64,000 nt of DNA from Leishmania donovani (GCF_000227135.1 NC_018242.1:62001-126000); one strand, 5' to 3'; shown: positions 11,221 to 21,463, counted from the stretch's first letter. Translations and numbers: made by a program. The notes: generated from the sequence alone by a model not told the origin.

Positions 11221-12798
11221 GTAGATATGTATATAGAGATAAATAGATATCTTTATTTTTTTTACTCACGCTTCCAGGCAGCCTCCCAGCAACGGAATGG
11301 TCGGGGAGAGGGAAGGAGAGGCAACGATGCACGTGTATTCGATGCCTCTCCGTTGGCGGGTGTACTTGAGTCCGTGCCGAGGCGGTGTGATGCGGACACG
11401 CTTGCCCCCCTTCTCCTACGGTGCGTCACTTTGCGTTCTTCTTTCGCTGCGAGACAGGCGTGGGGCTGGGAAGGGGTGAGGGGGCAACGGGTGAGAATTG
11501 GCGGAGGACCTACGACGCTTGCTGCTTTCGATAAACTGCTCGCCGACGAGAGGGCAGAGGGGTGTGGAGGCAGGCATCGGCATGCGTGTGTGTGTGTGTG
11601 TTTGTATGCCCGTCAGAGAAAAAGCGAACGAAGGTAAACACAAGGCCGACACACGCACACATGCGCAGTGAGAGAGAGGCACAAACTCAAACAGGGAAGG
11701 TGACGCGAAGTACAGTGAAAAGGGAGCACACACACACACAGAGGGAGAAGGAGAGGCACACAAGCCGACAAAGAAGCGGCAGAAGGCCCACACGCGCGAT
11801 GGCATGCAAAAGAAGGGTGTGGCGGTACCGGAGAGAGAGGGTTCTGCAAGGCGTCATTCACTCCCGCTCCACGAAACTGCCTCGTCATCGTCGCGATGGC
11901 GCGCAGAACAACCAGTTCACCGACATGGGCCGTGGCGCAGGCCCTCTACCTATCCCACACCCGCCGCTGCACGCGCTGTAGGTAGTGGAGAGCGCCTGCG
12001 ATGCACAAGGCAAACGAAACCGCTCACCTCCTCAGGCCCTCCCTCGCACGAGCAGAGGGCAGTCAGAGCATAGTTGCTATCTATATACGCGTTTTAGGTT
12101 TCCCTTCGAGAGCATTCGGAGGTGCGGAGGAGGCAAACAGCGTGGAGTCAAAACAAGAGGTGGGAGCAGGGAGCTTGTGCGTCTATGGTGCATGCAATGA
12201 GTAAAAGCAAGCCACGCGAGAAACGAGGAAGCGAGAAGACTAGCATGGCGCACACGGACAGTGAGAAGACGGCGAGGGGTAAGAGATACCGAGGGAAGGG
12301 CACGGCTGCAGAAGCGGGAAGAGATGGAGATGGCAGTAGAGAGCTAACTCTGTATCCGTCCCTCCCACCCCTCAACCAACTGACCCTCCCGCCAATGCGC
12401 TCGTAGTCGGAACAGAGGAGAAGCACGGGCAACTGGGTTGGAGATAGTGACGAGCTCCAACCAGAACACCCCAGTAGATGATACTGGAAGACACACTTGC
12501 CCACACACACAAGCACAGCCGTATATATACATAAGGAAGGCCTTCGCTACCACATGAGTTGGGAGAGGAAGAAAGGGTTGGGGCAGAAGGTGAAGAGAGC
12601 CCCCCTCCTTCCCACACTTCTACCAGTGACACCACGAAAACACAGGGAAGCAGCAGTGGCAGACAAGGCAGTGCCACCGCAGGCAGCGGGCCTCGACGTA
12701 GAGAAAAAATGATGATGTCAAGTGGCTCTCTGCCCTCCTCTTCCCCTCCCCCGCCTTCTCACCGCCACAACTTCCGAAAGTCGGACGCTGCAAATCTG

Positions 12799-14556
12799 TC
12801 AGTGTTTACTCGCGCGTCGCTCACCGAGTGCGGTTGCCGCTGCCGCGCCAGAGCCGTGCCACGACGCCATTCGGGAAGGCGGGCGGAGCGGTAGAGATCG
12901 CCCGCCGTCACGGCTGTCGCTCACAGCCTTGTGCAGCCGATCCTGGCGTGAATGCACAGACGATTGCCGGGCCTTCGGTGGTGAAGGGTGCGGTAGCGGC
13001 AAGGGTGCCTTGTGCGCACTCGGAGACAGCGCCGCGTCTGTGCAGAGGTGCAGAACGTACCTCAGAAGACTCACCAGCTTATCCGACATTTCAATGGGTG
13101 CAGCAGCGGTGGCAGTGCTGCCATCCCTGCGGTTGCCAACGGTGCCGCTGCTTGACGCAGCCAACGTCGTCTCGACACACGACGCAATCGCTCGCAGGCA
13201 GTCCCCTCGTTGTGAATTTTCGTGCTCCAGAAAATCGCAGCGCTGCCGCAGCCGCAGCTGAGCCGAAGAGGACTCTCGAAGGGCATCCTCCACCTCAGCG
13301 AGTCGGTCGCTGTCCTTTTTCAGCTCTGAGAAGCGCAGCAACAGTCGGAGGCGTTGTAGCTCCTCCATGTCCTTCCTCTTATCGTCGTGTACTATGCATT
13401 CTGTGGCAGCTCCTTCGCAACTAGCCCCGTCCACGCCTGGGACGGAATCAAACCTGCGTGAAGCCCCCGACCCACCATTACAAGAAGACACAGCATCAGC
13501 GGGCTCTCGAGAGGAGGCACCTGGAGCACAGCTTTGCTGCAGAGCAAGCATGCTGGCGCGGTGCCACAACACCGACGTATCGGCGGTAGGGAGTCTCCGC
13601 TGCGCGCCGGCCAGCTCGCCACGTAGTTGGTCCATCAGCTGCCTCGTCGCGCCACTGCTGCCACCAATGTATTTGTCGGTCGGCGTCGTGGGCTCCGTGG
13701 CAACAGAGTCCGTTTGCGTCTCTGAGCTCCGGCGGTGAGTCGAGAGTGATGATGGTTGCATTTCAGGGTGCGCTGCCGCCGCACGTGTCGATCGCGTCGT
13801 AAACATCGACGTGATGTCGAGAAGAACCACCGGCAGCGGTGAGAACGTTGCTGGCGCAATGGAGGGCGGCGAGGGAGTGTGCGAGCAGCACTCCGCCTGA
13901 GGCAAGTCGTCTTTCCACTCCGTGAACGAGCCGCATGAGACGGGTGATGTCGGCATGGGCGTCGCAGCGACACTGTCCGCCCACCGCACGGTGTTGGCCA
14001 CTGCTGATGTCACTTCTGCAATCGACGCCAACGGTGCCGACGCGCGACCAGCGGGTGACGAAGCTACGCCCACCGCACGGATGCGGCCAGTGCACGCAGG
14101 AACACGCGGCTTGCCCTGTAAAGACTCCAGAGCTTCAGACGAGCGCTGCGCACTCCTTGCCGCGTGTGCTAGCGACGCTTGCAATACGGCGATGCGCTCC
14201 TGCTGCTGCTGTATGATGTGCAGAAGATGCAAGTGGGGATGAGATGATTCCCGCGCAACAGCGGTGATGGTAGTAGTAGCGCTCAACGACGGCACAGGGG
14301 TGCCCACCGAAGGGGCCGCCGCCTCTACGCCGTCCTCTAGTCTAGGGAGTGGCACTTGGGCCATTGTGGGCGGGGAGACGCAGAAAGCGTCCGATGGTAG
14401 TGTTTCTTTCACTACATCTTGACGCTGTGCCGCGTAGTCTAACTCGGTCGAGGGTGTCACGGTCGCGGAGTTGACGACTGCGGTGGAAGCCGCCGGGATG
14501 CTGGCCTCAACGTATGCGTCGACAGCAGCAGCATCTTGGTGCGCAAGGGTTTCCAT
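12799..14556 (-). CDS. Hypothetical coiled-coil protein
   Basis: 585 residues from the ATG at 14556. The frame extends to an ATG at 14841, but that extension is dominated by Pro/Ser/Leu/His from a pyrimidine tract and looks like UTR. Two heptad-rich stretches are visible: one starting HLLHIIQQQQERIAVLQ (about residue 110), and a longer one near residues 390-480 containing MEELQRLRLLLRFSELKK and RLRQRCDFLEHEN. Between them the sequence is Ser/Thr/Ala-rich and probably disordered. No transmembrane segment or enzyme motif is seen. I do not recognise a family; the architecture fits a cytoskeletal or scaffold protein, which is only a guess. Confidence 0.8.
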   Translation of the reverse strand: METLAHQDAAAVDAYVEASIPAASTAVVNSATVTPSTELDYAAQRQDVVKETLPSDAFCVSPPTMAQVPLPRLEDGVEAAAPSVGTPVPSLSATTTITAVARESSHPHLHLLHIIQQQQERIAVLQASLAHAARSAQRSSEALESLQGKPRVPACTGRIRAVGVASSPAGRASAPLASIAEVTSAVANTVRWADSVAATPMPTSPVSCGSFTEWKDDLPQAECCSHTPSPPSIAPATFSPLPVVLLDITSMFTTRSTRAAAAHPEMQPSSLSTHRRSSETQTDSVATEPTTPTDKYIGGSSGATRQLMDQLRGELAGAQRRLPTADTSVLWHRASMLALQQSCAPGASSREPADAVSSCNGGSGASRRFDSVPGVDGASCEGAATECIVHDDKRKDMEELQRLRLLLRFSELKKDSDRLAEVEDALRESSSAQLRLRQRCDFLEHENSQRGDCLRAIASCVETTLAASSSGTVGNRRDGSTATAAAPIEMSDKLVSLLRYVLHLCTDAALSPSAHKAPLPLPHPSPPKARQSSVHSRQDRLHKAVSDSRDGGRSLPLRPPSRMASWHGSGAAAATALGERRASKH

Positions 14557-15704
14557 CGTGAGCAGCCAGAGAGAGGAAGAGAGGGTGGGAGGGAGGGAGT
14601 GGTGCTGCGGCTTCGACAAGGGGGCGGGCGCGGCGATGGGGACATGCAAAGAGAGCGAGACAAAGAAAAGGGAAGCGGAGAAGAAGGCAGGAGGTGGATG
14701 GGCGTGAGCCTGCCAGGGCGTGTGTGTGCGCGCACGCCGGTGGGGCGGTGGGAAGATCAAAAGGTAGGAGAAAGTGGTTTCTCCGATAGAGGAGGACAAG
14801 AGGGGGGGGCAGGAGATGTGCACTGGTGCCTTTACCTGCATGGCAGGGTGAGGAGGGACAACTCGTACCGGGTTGCTGCCTTTGACCGCTCATCCTGTTC
14901 AGCTCGACCCTCTGCTCACAACACCCGTACACTCTCTGCTCCAACTATACGGCAGCAGACTCGTCAGCGGCAGCTGCTGCCGACGTAGGAGACAAGGACT
15001 GGCCACCTTAAACACGCAAACACGTGGGCACGCAGCAGTAGGAAGAGCGGGAGAAGGAGGGTCGCAGAGGAACTCCCCTCCTCACCTCTCCTGTCCCCCG
15101 TGGCGCCGGCGGTGCGCTCACGTGTCCGTCAAATGATGTCCTCATCAGTCGTTTGTCTTTTCCTTCGCCTGCGTGCAAGTTGATGACGCTGTGCTGTAGT
15201 TGGTAGGACGGAGCCTCCTCCCGCCGTACCTAGCCTACGGCTCTCGAAGATGCTGGGTGTGGAGGGAAGGAGTCGAAAGAGGGGGAGGCGCTGAGGCCAA
15301 CGATGAAGGCGCCAAAAAGGAGGGAGGAAGGAGATGCAGCGACAGAGTGACACACACACACACACGGCGTGTGTGGTCGCGGCGATGCGGCTGTGCGTGA
15401 GTGCATGTGAAGAGGGGAGAGAGAGGGAGACGGAGGCACAGAACGAGGCGGCAAGAGAGTGGGAGACGTGCTAACCCCGACGCGTCAAGTGGCATTCCTT
15501 CAGCAGTGGAGAAGAGAGAGCACGTCATCTGTCGCGCAGCCTTGCAAACTCTTTCCTCCCCTTCCCACTTCCCCGAAGTGCACACACACACACCTCCACC
15601 TCTCATACCCCTCACCGCCACCAGCAATGCCATAAACCTCCTGTACAATGCCAGCGGCAGTCACACACAGACAAACAACTCCCCTCCCTCTCCCTACCGC
15701 TTCC
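14557..15704. other. Intergenic between coiled-coil and MAPR genes
   Basis: No gene seen. Purine-rich plus strand around 14566-14700 gives the pyrimidine tract expected just upstream of the coiled-coil gene on the minus strand. A short CA run occurs at 15350-15364. Confidence 0.7.
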
Positions 15705-16196
15705 TCACGGTGAGAGAGAAGCCGCGCGTTTCACGAAGTTCCTGTTCGGGTCCGTGATCCAGCCCACTGCAGGGTACTTGCTGCGGAAGCGCTCCTCCCA
15801 CTCATGCAACGTTTTAAGATGGTCGGGGGCGAGGGTGGTCCAGTCCGCGTTGATCTCGTCGCGGCCAACGATGACCTTGCCGAGCTGACGGGAGCTGTCG
15901 CAGCCGGCAAAGGCGCTGTATGGGCCCTCCGGCCCGTACCACTCGAGCGAGGCGTTGTAGATGATCCCTTTCACCCCCACGAACACCTGCGGCTTCTGCT
16001 TTCCGTCGAACTGCGCCAACTCCTCCACCGTGTAGGCACGCGGCACGAACGCGTCGCGGCGGGGCTTCTCGGCCAGCCGCTGGCGACTTTTAAACTGCAA
16101 GCGCACGAATATAATAACGAGGAAGCCCAGAAAGACGCCAAGCACAATGCTGGCACGCGTCACCTCGCGCGCGCCAGACCCGGTCGCGTCCGACAT
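15705..16196 (-). CDS. MAPR-family cytochrome b5-like haem-binding membrane protein
   Basis: 163 residues. One N-terminal membrane segment (about 18-33, ASIVLGVFLGFLVIIFV) precedes a cytochrome b5-like domain from about residue 53: YTVEELAQFDG, then VFVGVKGIIYNAS, then YGPEGPYSAFAGCDSSR, nearly identical in pattern to PGRMC1/Dap1. MAPR proteins bind haem through Tyr rather than the His pair of true cytochrome b5, and the Tyr residues are conserved here. Known members sit in the ER or outer mitochondrial membrane and support sterol-synthesis P450s or haem handling. The start at 16196 immediately precedes the membrane segment and gives the usual family length. Confidence 0.92.
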   Translation of the reverse strand: MSDATGSGAREVTRASIVLGVFLGFLVIIFVRLQFKSRQRLAEKPRRDAFVPRAYTVEELAQFDGKQKPQVFVGVKGIIYNASLEWYGPEGPYSAFAGCDSSRQLGKVIVGRDEINADWTTLAPDHLKTLHEWEERFRSKYPAVGWITDPNRNFVKRAASLSP

Positions 16197-17926
16197 GATG
16201 GCAATGGTGCTGTGGTGAGTTGCTTCCTTTCTATATCCTTCCCCTTCAGCAGACCTACTGCTGTGTGTGTCGCCACACTCTGCAGACGGTGTACAGCAAG
16301 CCTCTCCCTTTCAGGCTGGCGTTGGCCTGCGCTGCACACGTCGAGGCGTTTTGTGCCGCGACCGAGAGTAACGAGTCGAGGGGTGGAGAGAAGGTGAGGG
16401 TAGCGAGACGCACGTGTGCCTGCTCGCGTGAGCGCCTGTTAGCGTATGCGCACGTGTATGCGTACGTCTCGGTGGAAATGGGCGACGGCGTTATGGAGGA
16501 CGTCAGCGAATGCGAGAAAGACAAGTATGCAAGCCGGCGCGCAGGCGATCAGACGCACTAGCGTGAACTGATACGAACGCAATGGAGGAAGAGTGCGTGT
16601 GTGCGAGGAAGAGAGAGGCACAGATAGATGCCCGTACCCGTAACCACTTGTACAGGTACGGCGAGCTACGATCCGACAGCGCCGTCGCCACCACTAACTG
16701 GGCGCGCGCGAAGCACAAACACACACGAGTGCGAGTGTGTGTTTGTGGGGCGAATCGGCCGACAACATGCACGCAGTCGGATAGCGGGGGAGAGAGCAGA
16801 CGAGGGAGTGCGCAGAGGGTGTGGGTCGTTGCGATGGAGGGGGGCTGAAGAGCACACCATGGACGCGCTTCCGCATGCGTGCGGATATGTGTGTGCGCGC
16901 GACTGCGCATCGGCCGGTAGATAAGCCACGAGGAAGAAGAGTGCCGGCAGCGCACCATCATTTCACAGCACATAAGCATGCGTTCAACTCTTTTTCTGTA
17001 GGGTTGTTGTTCATACTCATGACGAGAAGCGTACACCGCTCGGTGCATGGCATCCCAGGGCCTCCCGTACACGCCCACCCTGCCAATGCCGGAACCGCTT
17101 GTGGCGGTGCCAGGCTCAAGTACCTAGCATGTGCGGAGGGGTCACAGCGATGTACCGCCGCTGGTATGCCGGCGGTCAGGCGCTGGATGGCGCGGCATCG
17201 CGGGCGACCCGCGACGGTGCACACGCTTGCGCATCCGCATGATGGGCACAGCGCCAACCGAGCTCGAGCGTATCCCACCCGGCCCTCACTGCCTGCTGAT
17301 GGGGAGCCTGCGTGCCACGCCGAGGAGGATGCACCAGGTGGCGACCGGCATGATGGGAGCCGGCTGCGAGGCGGCCCGCGGAGCGGTGGCGCGTAGCGTG
17401 TGAGGCAGAGGCCGTGCTCTCAGCTGACTGGGACGGCGCACGGCTGCAACGCGTGTGCGAACGGCATGCTTCGCACCAGGCGACGGGGCCCGCGGCAGAC
17501 TGGCGGGGGGGGGGGGTGGGGTGGAGTGGTGTTTGACTCCTGTTGCGTGGCAGAGCTGGCGCGTTGCAGAAAACGGGGAGGGGGTGTCGTGTCTCCGCAG
17601 AAGCCCATGAGCCTGCGAGGAGAAGGATGCGGACGCCCTCGCACAGCCAAGAGAAAGACACAAGAAGAGAGGGAAAGCACCACGCACGGAGGTGCATCAG
17701 ACACACATACACGAGCACACGAACACTCCCTGGGAAAAGGATCACCGTCACCATTGCGAGGAGCAGCTGCAGCCGCACCAGATGTTCATTGGGCGGTGGC
17801 CGGGTGAAGGGAGACTTCGAGGAGGCGAGAGAGTACGCACACATGCACACCAACAGCAGGGGTGCGATGCAGAAGACGGCAAGACGCGCAAAGCAGCAGG
17901 CAGTCCCGCTGCCTCCCACGGCGCCT
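16197..17926. other. Intergenic holding an antisense SIDER2
   Basis: No gene seen. It includes the 3' UTR of the Herp-like gene, a SIDER2 element at about 17030-17575 in the opposite orientation to local transcription, and ordinary low-complexity DNA towards the MAPR gene. Confidence 0.7.
17030..17575 (+). mobile_element. SIDER2 retroposon, copy 1, about 545 bp
   Basis: Shares nearly all of its length with the elements at 22.40-23.28 kb and 48.33 kb. The 5' part contains CGGTGCCAGGCTCAAGTACC (about 17104-17123), resembling the GTGCCAGGGTCTAGTACTC core of the 79-bp signature shared by trypanosomatid ingi/L1Tc/SIDER elements, which fixes the 5' end on the left. The 3' end is GCAGAAAAC. It has no coding capacity. 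Its left edge is the most divergent of the three copies. SIDER2s are known in Leishmania 3' UTRs, where sense copies can destabilise mRNA; this one is antisense to the minus-strand transcripts around it. Confidence 0.8.
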
Positions 17927-18805
17927 TCACCGCACAATGCCGTCGGCGCAGAGCTCACGCTCCAGGTGCTCGAGGGAGTAGGTTGGAAAGAGGCTTAGCA
18001 GGAAAGCCTCCGCACACTTCGCAACGACGTAGCCGATCTTTCGCAGCTTCGACACAGATCCTACGTGCCCCTCTGGCTTGAAAAGACGACCGAGTAAGGA
18101 CGGTGCCCCGGTGGTCCCCGCCTCGTGACTGATCTGGAAGTTTCGCACAAACTCCTGTGCGCCCTTCACGGTAATGTATAAGACGAGAAGGCAGATCATA
18201 TGAGTCCTGCTCAACTTGACCTGGACGTAGAGGACGAAGAAGACAAGAAGGAGCTGGAGGAAGTGCGCGCGGTTGCGCATGACCCGATTGGCCAGCCAGT
18301 TCAAACACCCACCGACAGCGCGGATAACGCGAGCAAGGTGACCTAATGGTGGTGGTGGTGCTTGTGCTGCCGGTGGAGGCGTGGCTGGTGCTGCTGCTGC
18401 TGTTTGGGCCGGCGTAGGACCGTCCTCGTTTGTCCCGACAATGCGTCGGCGAAGAGTACCCGCCACGACACGCTGCCCAGCCGCCTCGCCGGCCAACGCG
18501 TCGGCGCTGACAGTGTCATGTGCCAACACGCCTCCGTCTTCTCGGCTTACCGACACTTCAGTTGCGTTGCGTTGATTGCTGAGGTAGTTGAGCCTCCGTG
18601 ATGCTACGTAGAACTGGCGGAACTCCTCAAACGACATGGCACGCCGCTCCGACGGCGGCGAATCCCCATCGAAGGATGTAATGTTAGTATCCACCGTGCT
18701 CACAGCGGCCGTATCTGCTGGTGTTTCAACCGCAGGTGGAGCTGCCTGCGCGGGCAAAAACGGCAGCATCGTCGGCCGTTCGTCCTCCGGTGGAGGCGCA
18801 GCCAT
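17927..18805 (-). CDS. Membrane protein with Herp-like topology (hypothetical)
   Basis: 292 residues from the ATG at 18805; the open frame continues to 19417 but has no better ATG and reads as UTR. The N-terminal ~170 residues are Pro/Ala/Thr-rich with one conserved-looking stretch (MSFEEFRQFYVASRRL). A hydrophobic hairpin at about 180-225 (FLQLLLVFFVLYVQVKLSR then HMICLLVLYITVKG) is followed by a loop and a short amphipathic segment AKCAEAFLLSLFPTYS near the C-terminus. The order two closely spaced membrane helices joined by a Leu-Ser-Arg turn, then an AFLLSLFP-like segment, resembles the C-terminal half of HERPUD/Herp, an ER-associated degradation scaffold. No ubiquitin-like domain is seen. 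The family assignment is a hypothesis; the membrane topology is well supported. Confidence 0.75.
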   Translation of the reverse strand: MAAPPPEDERPTMLPFLPAQAAPPAVETPADTAAVSTVDTNITSFDGDSPPSERRAMSFEEFRQFYVASRRLNYLSNQRNATEVSVSREDGGVLAHDTVSADALAGEAAGQRVVAGTLRRRIVGTNEDGPTPAQTAAAAPATPPPAAQAPPPPLGHLARVIRAVGGCLNWLANRVMRNRAHFLQLLLVFFVLYVQVKLSRTHMICLLVLYITVKGAQEFVRNFQISHEAGTTGAPSLLGRLFKPEGHVGSVSKLRKIGYVVAKCAEAFLLSLFPTYSLEHLERELCADGIVR

Positions 18806-19645
18806 GGTCAAGCTAGAGCCAAGTAAAGAGACGAGAAGGCGAGGTTGCGTGGCACAGACTTCCCTGATGTGAACACAGCGGTACAAACGCACACGAAAAT
18901 AAAAATAATAAGCGTCGGCACGAGAGGAAGCTGCGCTGAGGAAGCGTTTGGAGGAAGAGGGAGAACGAGAGGGAGAGAGACAAGTGAGCGATGCAGAGAC
19001 GACGAGGGAAAAGCCGCATTGGTTCTTGTTTGCTTGCGTGTATGCGCGCGTTTTGCGCTGTGCGCTGCTTCTCTGCCAATGTACATGGCAGAGTGCACAA
19101 CAGCAGCACCGCTGTTGGAACGCGGACTTGTAAAGAGGGAGAGGACAAGGAGCGGGCAGATTGGCGGCCACGGAGCAGCCCGCCCGCCCGCCCACCCCCC
19201 TTCTCTCTTTACCCAGACCCCCGTTTGTGTAAAACAAGGAGGTGAAAGGAGGCATCGCGCACGATTCTCCACAAACGCGCGCACAGAGAGAGAGAGAGAT
19301 CGTGAATGCACCCGACGCCTCAGACGCCGGTGCGCGCGCAGCCCCATCCGCTGCTTGTTCGCTCCTCTCCCTGTGTTCTGTGCTGCGTTGTGTGGCCCTT
19401 TTACCTTTTTCGGGCAAGGAAGTGTTGTGTTTGGTAAGTCAAATCACAAGAGAACGAAATAAAAAGCGAAGAAACCGAACTCGCCGCCGCCGCCGCACGC
19501 CCACCATCACCGCGGAAGAGAAAGGAGATAGAGATGCCGTGTGGCGGTGGCGCAGTGAACGCGGGAAGAGGTGTTTCGGTGTACGAGAAAGAGAGCGTGA
19601 AAAAAGTAGACAATCCTTCTCTCTCACGAACGCACAGGCACACAT
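18806..19645. other. Intergenic between L13a array and Herp-like gene
   Basis: No gene. It includes the L13a 3' UTR; the part from 19401 is repeated identically beyond the 99-N gap. Confidence 0.7.
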
Positions 19646-19684
19646 TTACGCGTAGCCGAACTTCTTCAGCACCTCCACGTTGTG
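19646..19684 (-). CDS. RPL13A: Ribosomal protein L13a, 3' end only (left contig end)
   Basis: The last 12 codons and the stop of L13a, cut by the N-run. Sequence and 3' UTR (19401-19684) are identical to 19784-20067, so this is either the 3' end of a further array copy or, more likely, the same gene end present twice because two overlapping contigs were not merged. Confidence 0.7.
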   Translation of the reverse strand, partial: HNVEVLKKFGYA

Positions 19685-19783
19685 NNNNNNNNNNNNNNNN
19701 NNNNNNNNNNNNNNNNNNNNNNNNNNNNNNNNNNNNNNNNNNNNNNNNNNNNNNNNNNNNNNNNNNNNNNNNNNNNNNNNNNN
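19685..19783. other. Assembly gap, 99 N
   Basis: Flanked by 284 bp of identical sequence on each side (19401-19684 and 19784-20067). Confidence 0.98.
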
Positions 19784-20028
19784 TTACCTTTTTCGGGCAA
19801 GGAAGTGTTGTGTTTGGTAAGTCAAATCACAAGAGAACGAAATAAAAAGCGAAGAAACCGAACTCGCCGCCGCCGCCGCACGCCCACCATCACCGCGGAA
19901 GAGAAAGGAGATAGAGATGCCGTGTGGCGGTGGCGCAGTGAACGCGGGAAGAGGTGTTTCGGTGTACGAGAAAGAGAGCGTGAAAAAAGTAGACAATCCT
20001 TCTCTCTCACGAACGCACAGGCACACAT

Positions 20029-20697
20029 TTACGCGTAGCCGAACTTCTTCAGCACCTCCACGTTGTGCTTGGGCATCTTGGCGAGCGCCTCCTTGCGGGC
20101 CGCCTTCCACGCCTCGCGGAGCTTCGCCTGCTTTTCGTGGTGGCGGGACGCCTTCTCCACGCGAGCCTTCTCGAGATTGGCGACGACGTCGCTGTACTTC
20201 CAGCCCACGTGCTTGCACATGTTGCCGAGCACCGTGTAGGGACGCTCCGAGCGGTAGCACACATGGCGCTGGGCGCGCGGGATCACCACGCGCCCGCCCG
20301 TGCGCACCACGTTGGGCGGAATTCCCTCGTAGGCCACCAGCGAGTTAAGCGCCTTCATGCCGCGCTTCGTGTACCGGGGCAGCATGCTGCGCACAGTGCG
20401 GACAAACACGTCGGACGGGGCACGGTGGTGGAAGGGGCCCTTTGTAGGGTTCGTCAGCTTCCGCTTGCGCAGGTACTGCAGGTACTTGATCTTGTTGCGG
20501 ATCTCCGTACCGGCAATGTTGAGCTGCTCGCAGCGCACCACGGTGATCTTCTTACCCAGGAGCAGCTGCTTGGCAACCACAGCCGCCGCGCGACCAAGTA
20601 CGTGATCCTTCAGGTCGATCACAATGATCTCGGGGCGGTGCTTTTTGGCGCTCTTGCGCTGCGCGCGGGACGCATCCTTGCGGCTTGGGAAGGCCAT
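20029..20697 (-). CDS. RPL13A: 60S ribosomal protein L13a (uL13), intact copy
   Basis: 222 residues, the usual trypanosomatid length. It starts MAFPSRKDASRAQRKS, contains the uL13 core (DLKDHVLGRAAAVVAKQLL, then the NPTKGPFHHRAPSDVFVRTV block and RGMKALNSLVAYEGIPP), and ends in a Lys/Ala-rich helix typical of eukaryotic L13a. It is a structural component of the large ribosomal subunit. Its upstream flank (20698-20755) differs from that of the second copy, showing two genuine genes. The continuous 397-residue frame across the next gap is an artefact of the gap length being a multiple of three. Confidence 0.97.
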   Translation of the reverse strand: MAFPSRKDASRAQRKSAKKHRPEIIVIDLKDHVLGRAAAVVAKQLLLGKKITVVRCEQLNIAGTEIRNKIKYLQYLRKRKLTNPTKGPFHHRAPSDVFVRTVRSMLPRYTKRGMKALNSLVAYEGIPPNVVRTGGRVVIPRAQRHVCYRSERPYTVLGNMCKHVGWKYSDVVANLEKARVEKASRHHEKQAKLREAWKAARKEALAKMPKHNVEVLKKFGYA

Positions 20698-20755
20698 CTG
20701 TGTGAAATCGACTCTACACCAATTGAAGCATGCAAAGGAAGGAGCTAGCCTTATG

Positions 20756-20884
20756 NNNNNNNNNNNNNNNNNNNNNNNNNNNNNNNNNNNNNNNNNNNNN
20801 NNNNNNNNNNNNNNNNNNNNNNNNNNNNNNNNNNNNNNNNNNNNNNNNNNNNNNNNNNNNNNNNNNNNNNNNNNNNNNNNNNNN
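20756..20884. other. Assembly gap, 129 N, inside the L13a array
   Basis: It replaces the 3' part of the second L13a copy and part of the spacer between copies. That missing DNA should be about 330 bp of coding sequence plus spacer, so the gap length is an underestimate. Confidence 0.95.
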
Positions 20885-21222
20885 CCGCGCTTCGTGTACC
20901 GGGGCAGCATGCTGCGCACAGTGCGGACAAACACGTCGGACGGGGCACGGTGGTGGAAGGGGCCCTTTGTAGGGTTCGTCAGCTTCCGCTTGCGCAGGTA
21001 CTGCAGGTACTTGATCTTGTTGCGGATCTCCGTACCGGCAATGTTGAGCTGCTCGCAGCGCACCACGGTGATCTTCTTACCCAGGAGCAGCTGCTTGGCA
21101 ACCACAGCCGCCGCGCGACCAAGTACGTGATCCTTCAGGTCGATCACAATGATCTCGGGGCGGTGCTTTTTGGCGCTCTTGCGCTGCGCGCGGGACGCAT
21201 CCTTGCGGCTAGGAAAGGCCAT
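20885..21222 (-). CDS. RPL13A: 60S ribosomal protein L13a, second copy, 5' part
   Basis: The N-terminal 112-113 residues of L13a, identical at protein level to the intact copy. The start codon is at 21222 and the 3' half is lost in the N-run. Two silent base changes near the start (in the Phe-Pro-Ser codons) and a different 5' flank with a GT repeat separate it from the intact copy. It is the promoter-proximal member of the tandem array. Confidence 0.93.
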
Positions 21223-21463
21223 TTTTCACGGTGTGTGTGTGTGTGAAGTCGTAAAACAGCGAAAGCACCTGTCGTGCAGGAGCAACGGAGGCACAGGAGG
21301 GCACATACGTATATATATGTGTATACATGTTTATGTGTAGGTGTAGGTGTGCGTGTGTTTGGAGAGGTTGTGTACGTGCGTTTGTGTGTCATGATTATCA
21401 TTGAAGAGGTAGGAAGAGGAGAGGTGACAAGGCAAAGGAGTTGAGAAAGACATAACCGCCCGC

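Larger units (their letters stand above)
9211..12798. other. Long intergenic, 3.6 kb
   Basis: The longest gene-free stretch in the window without a recognised retroposon. It holds GT, CA, TA and TAGA repeats, AGAGAG tracts and short frames made of Arg/Ser/His repeats. It probably carries a long 3' UTR of the coiled-coil gene and the 5' region of the DYRK gene. No RNA gene recognised. Confidence 0.65.

Noticed and set aside
14557..14841. Longer start for the coiled-coil protein
   Set aside because: An in-frame ATG exists at 14841, but the segment is Pro/His/Ser/Leu simple sequence typical of translated UTR.
20029..21222. A 397-residue frame joining two L13a copies
   Set aside because: It is open only because the N-run is a multiple of three; the protein would repeat the L13a N-terminus. 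Treated as two genes.
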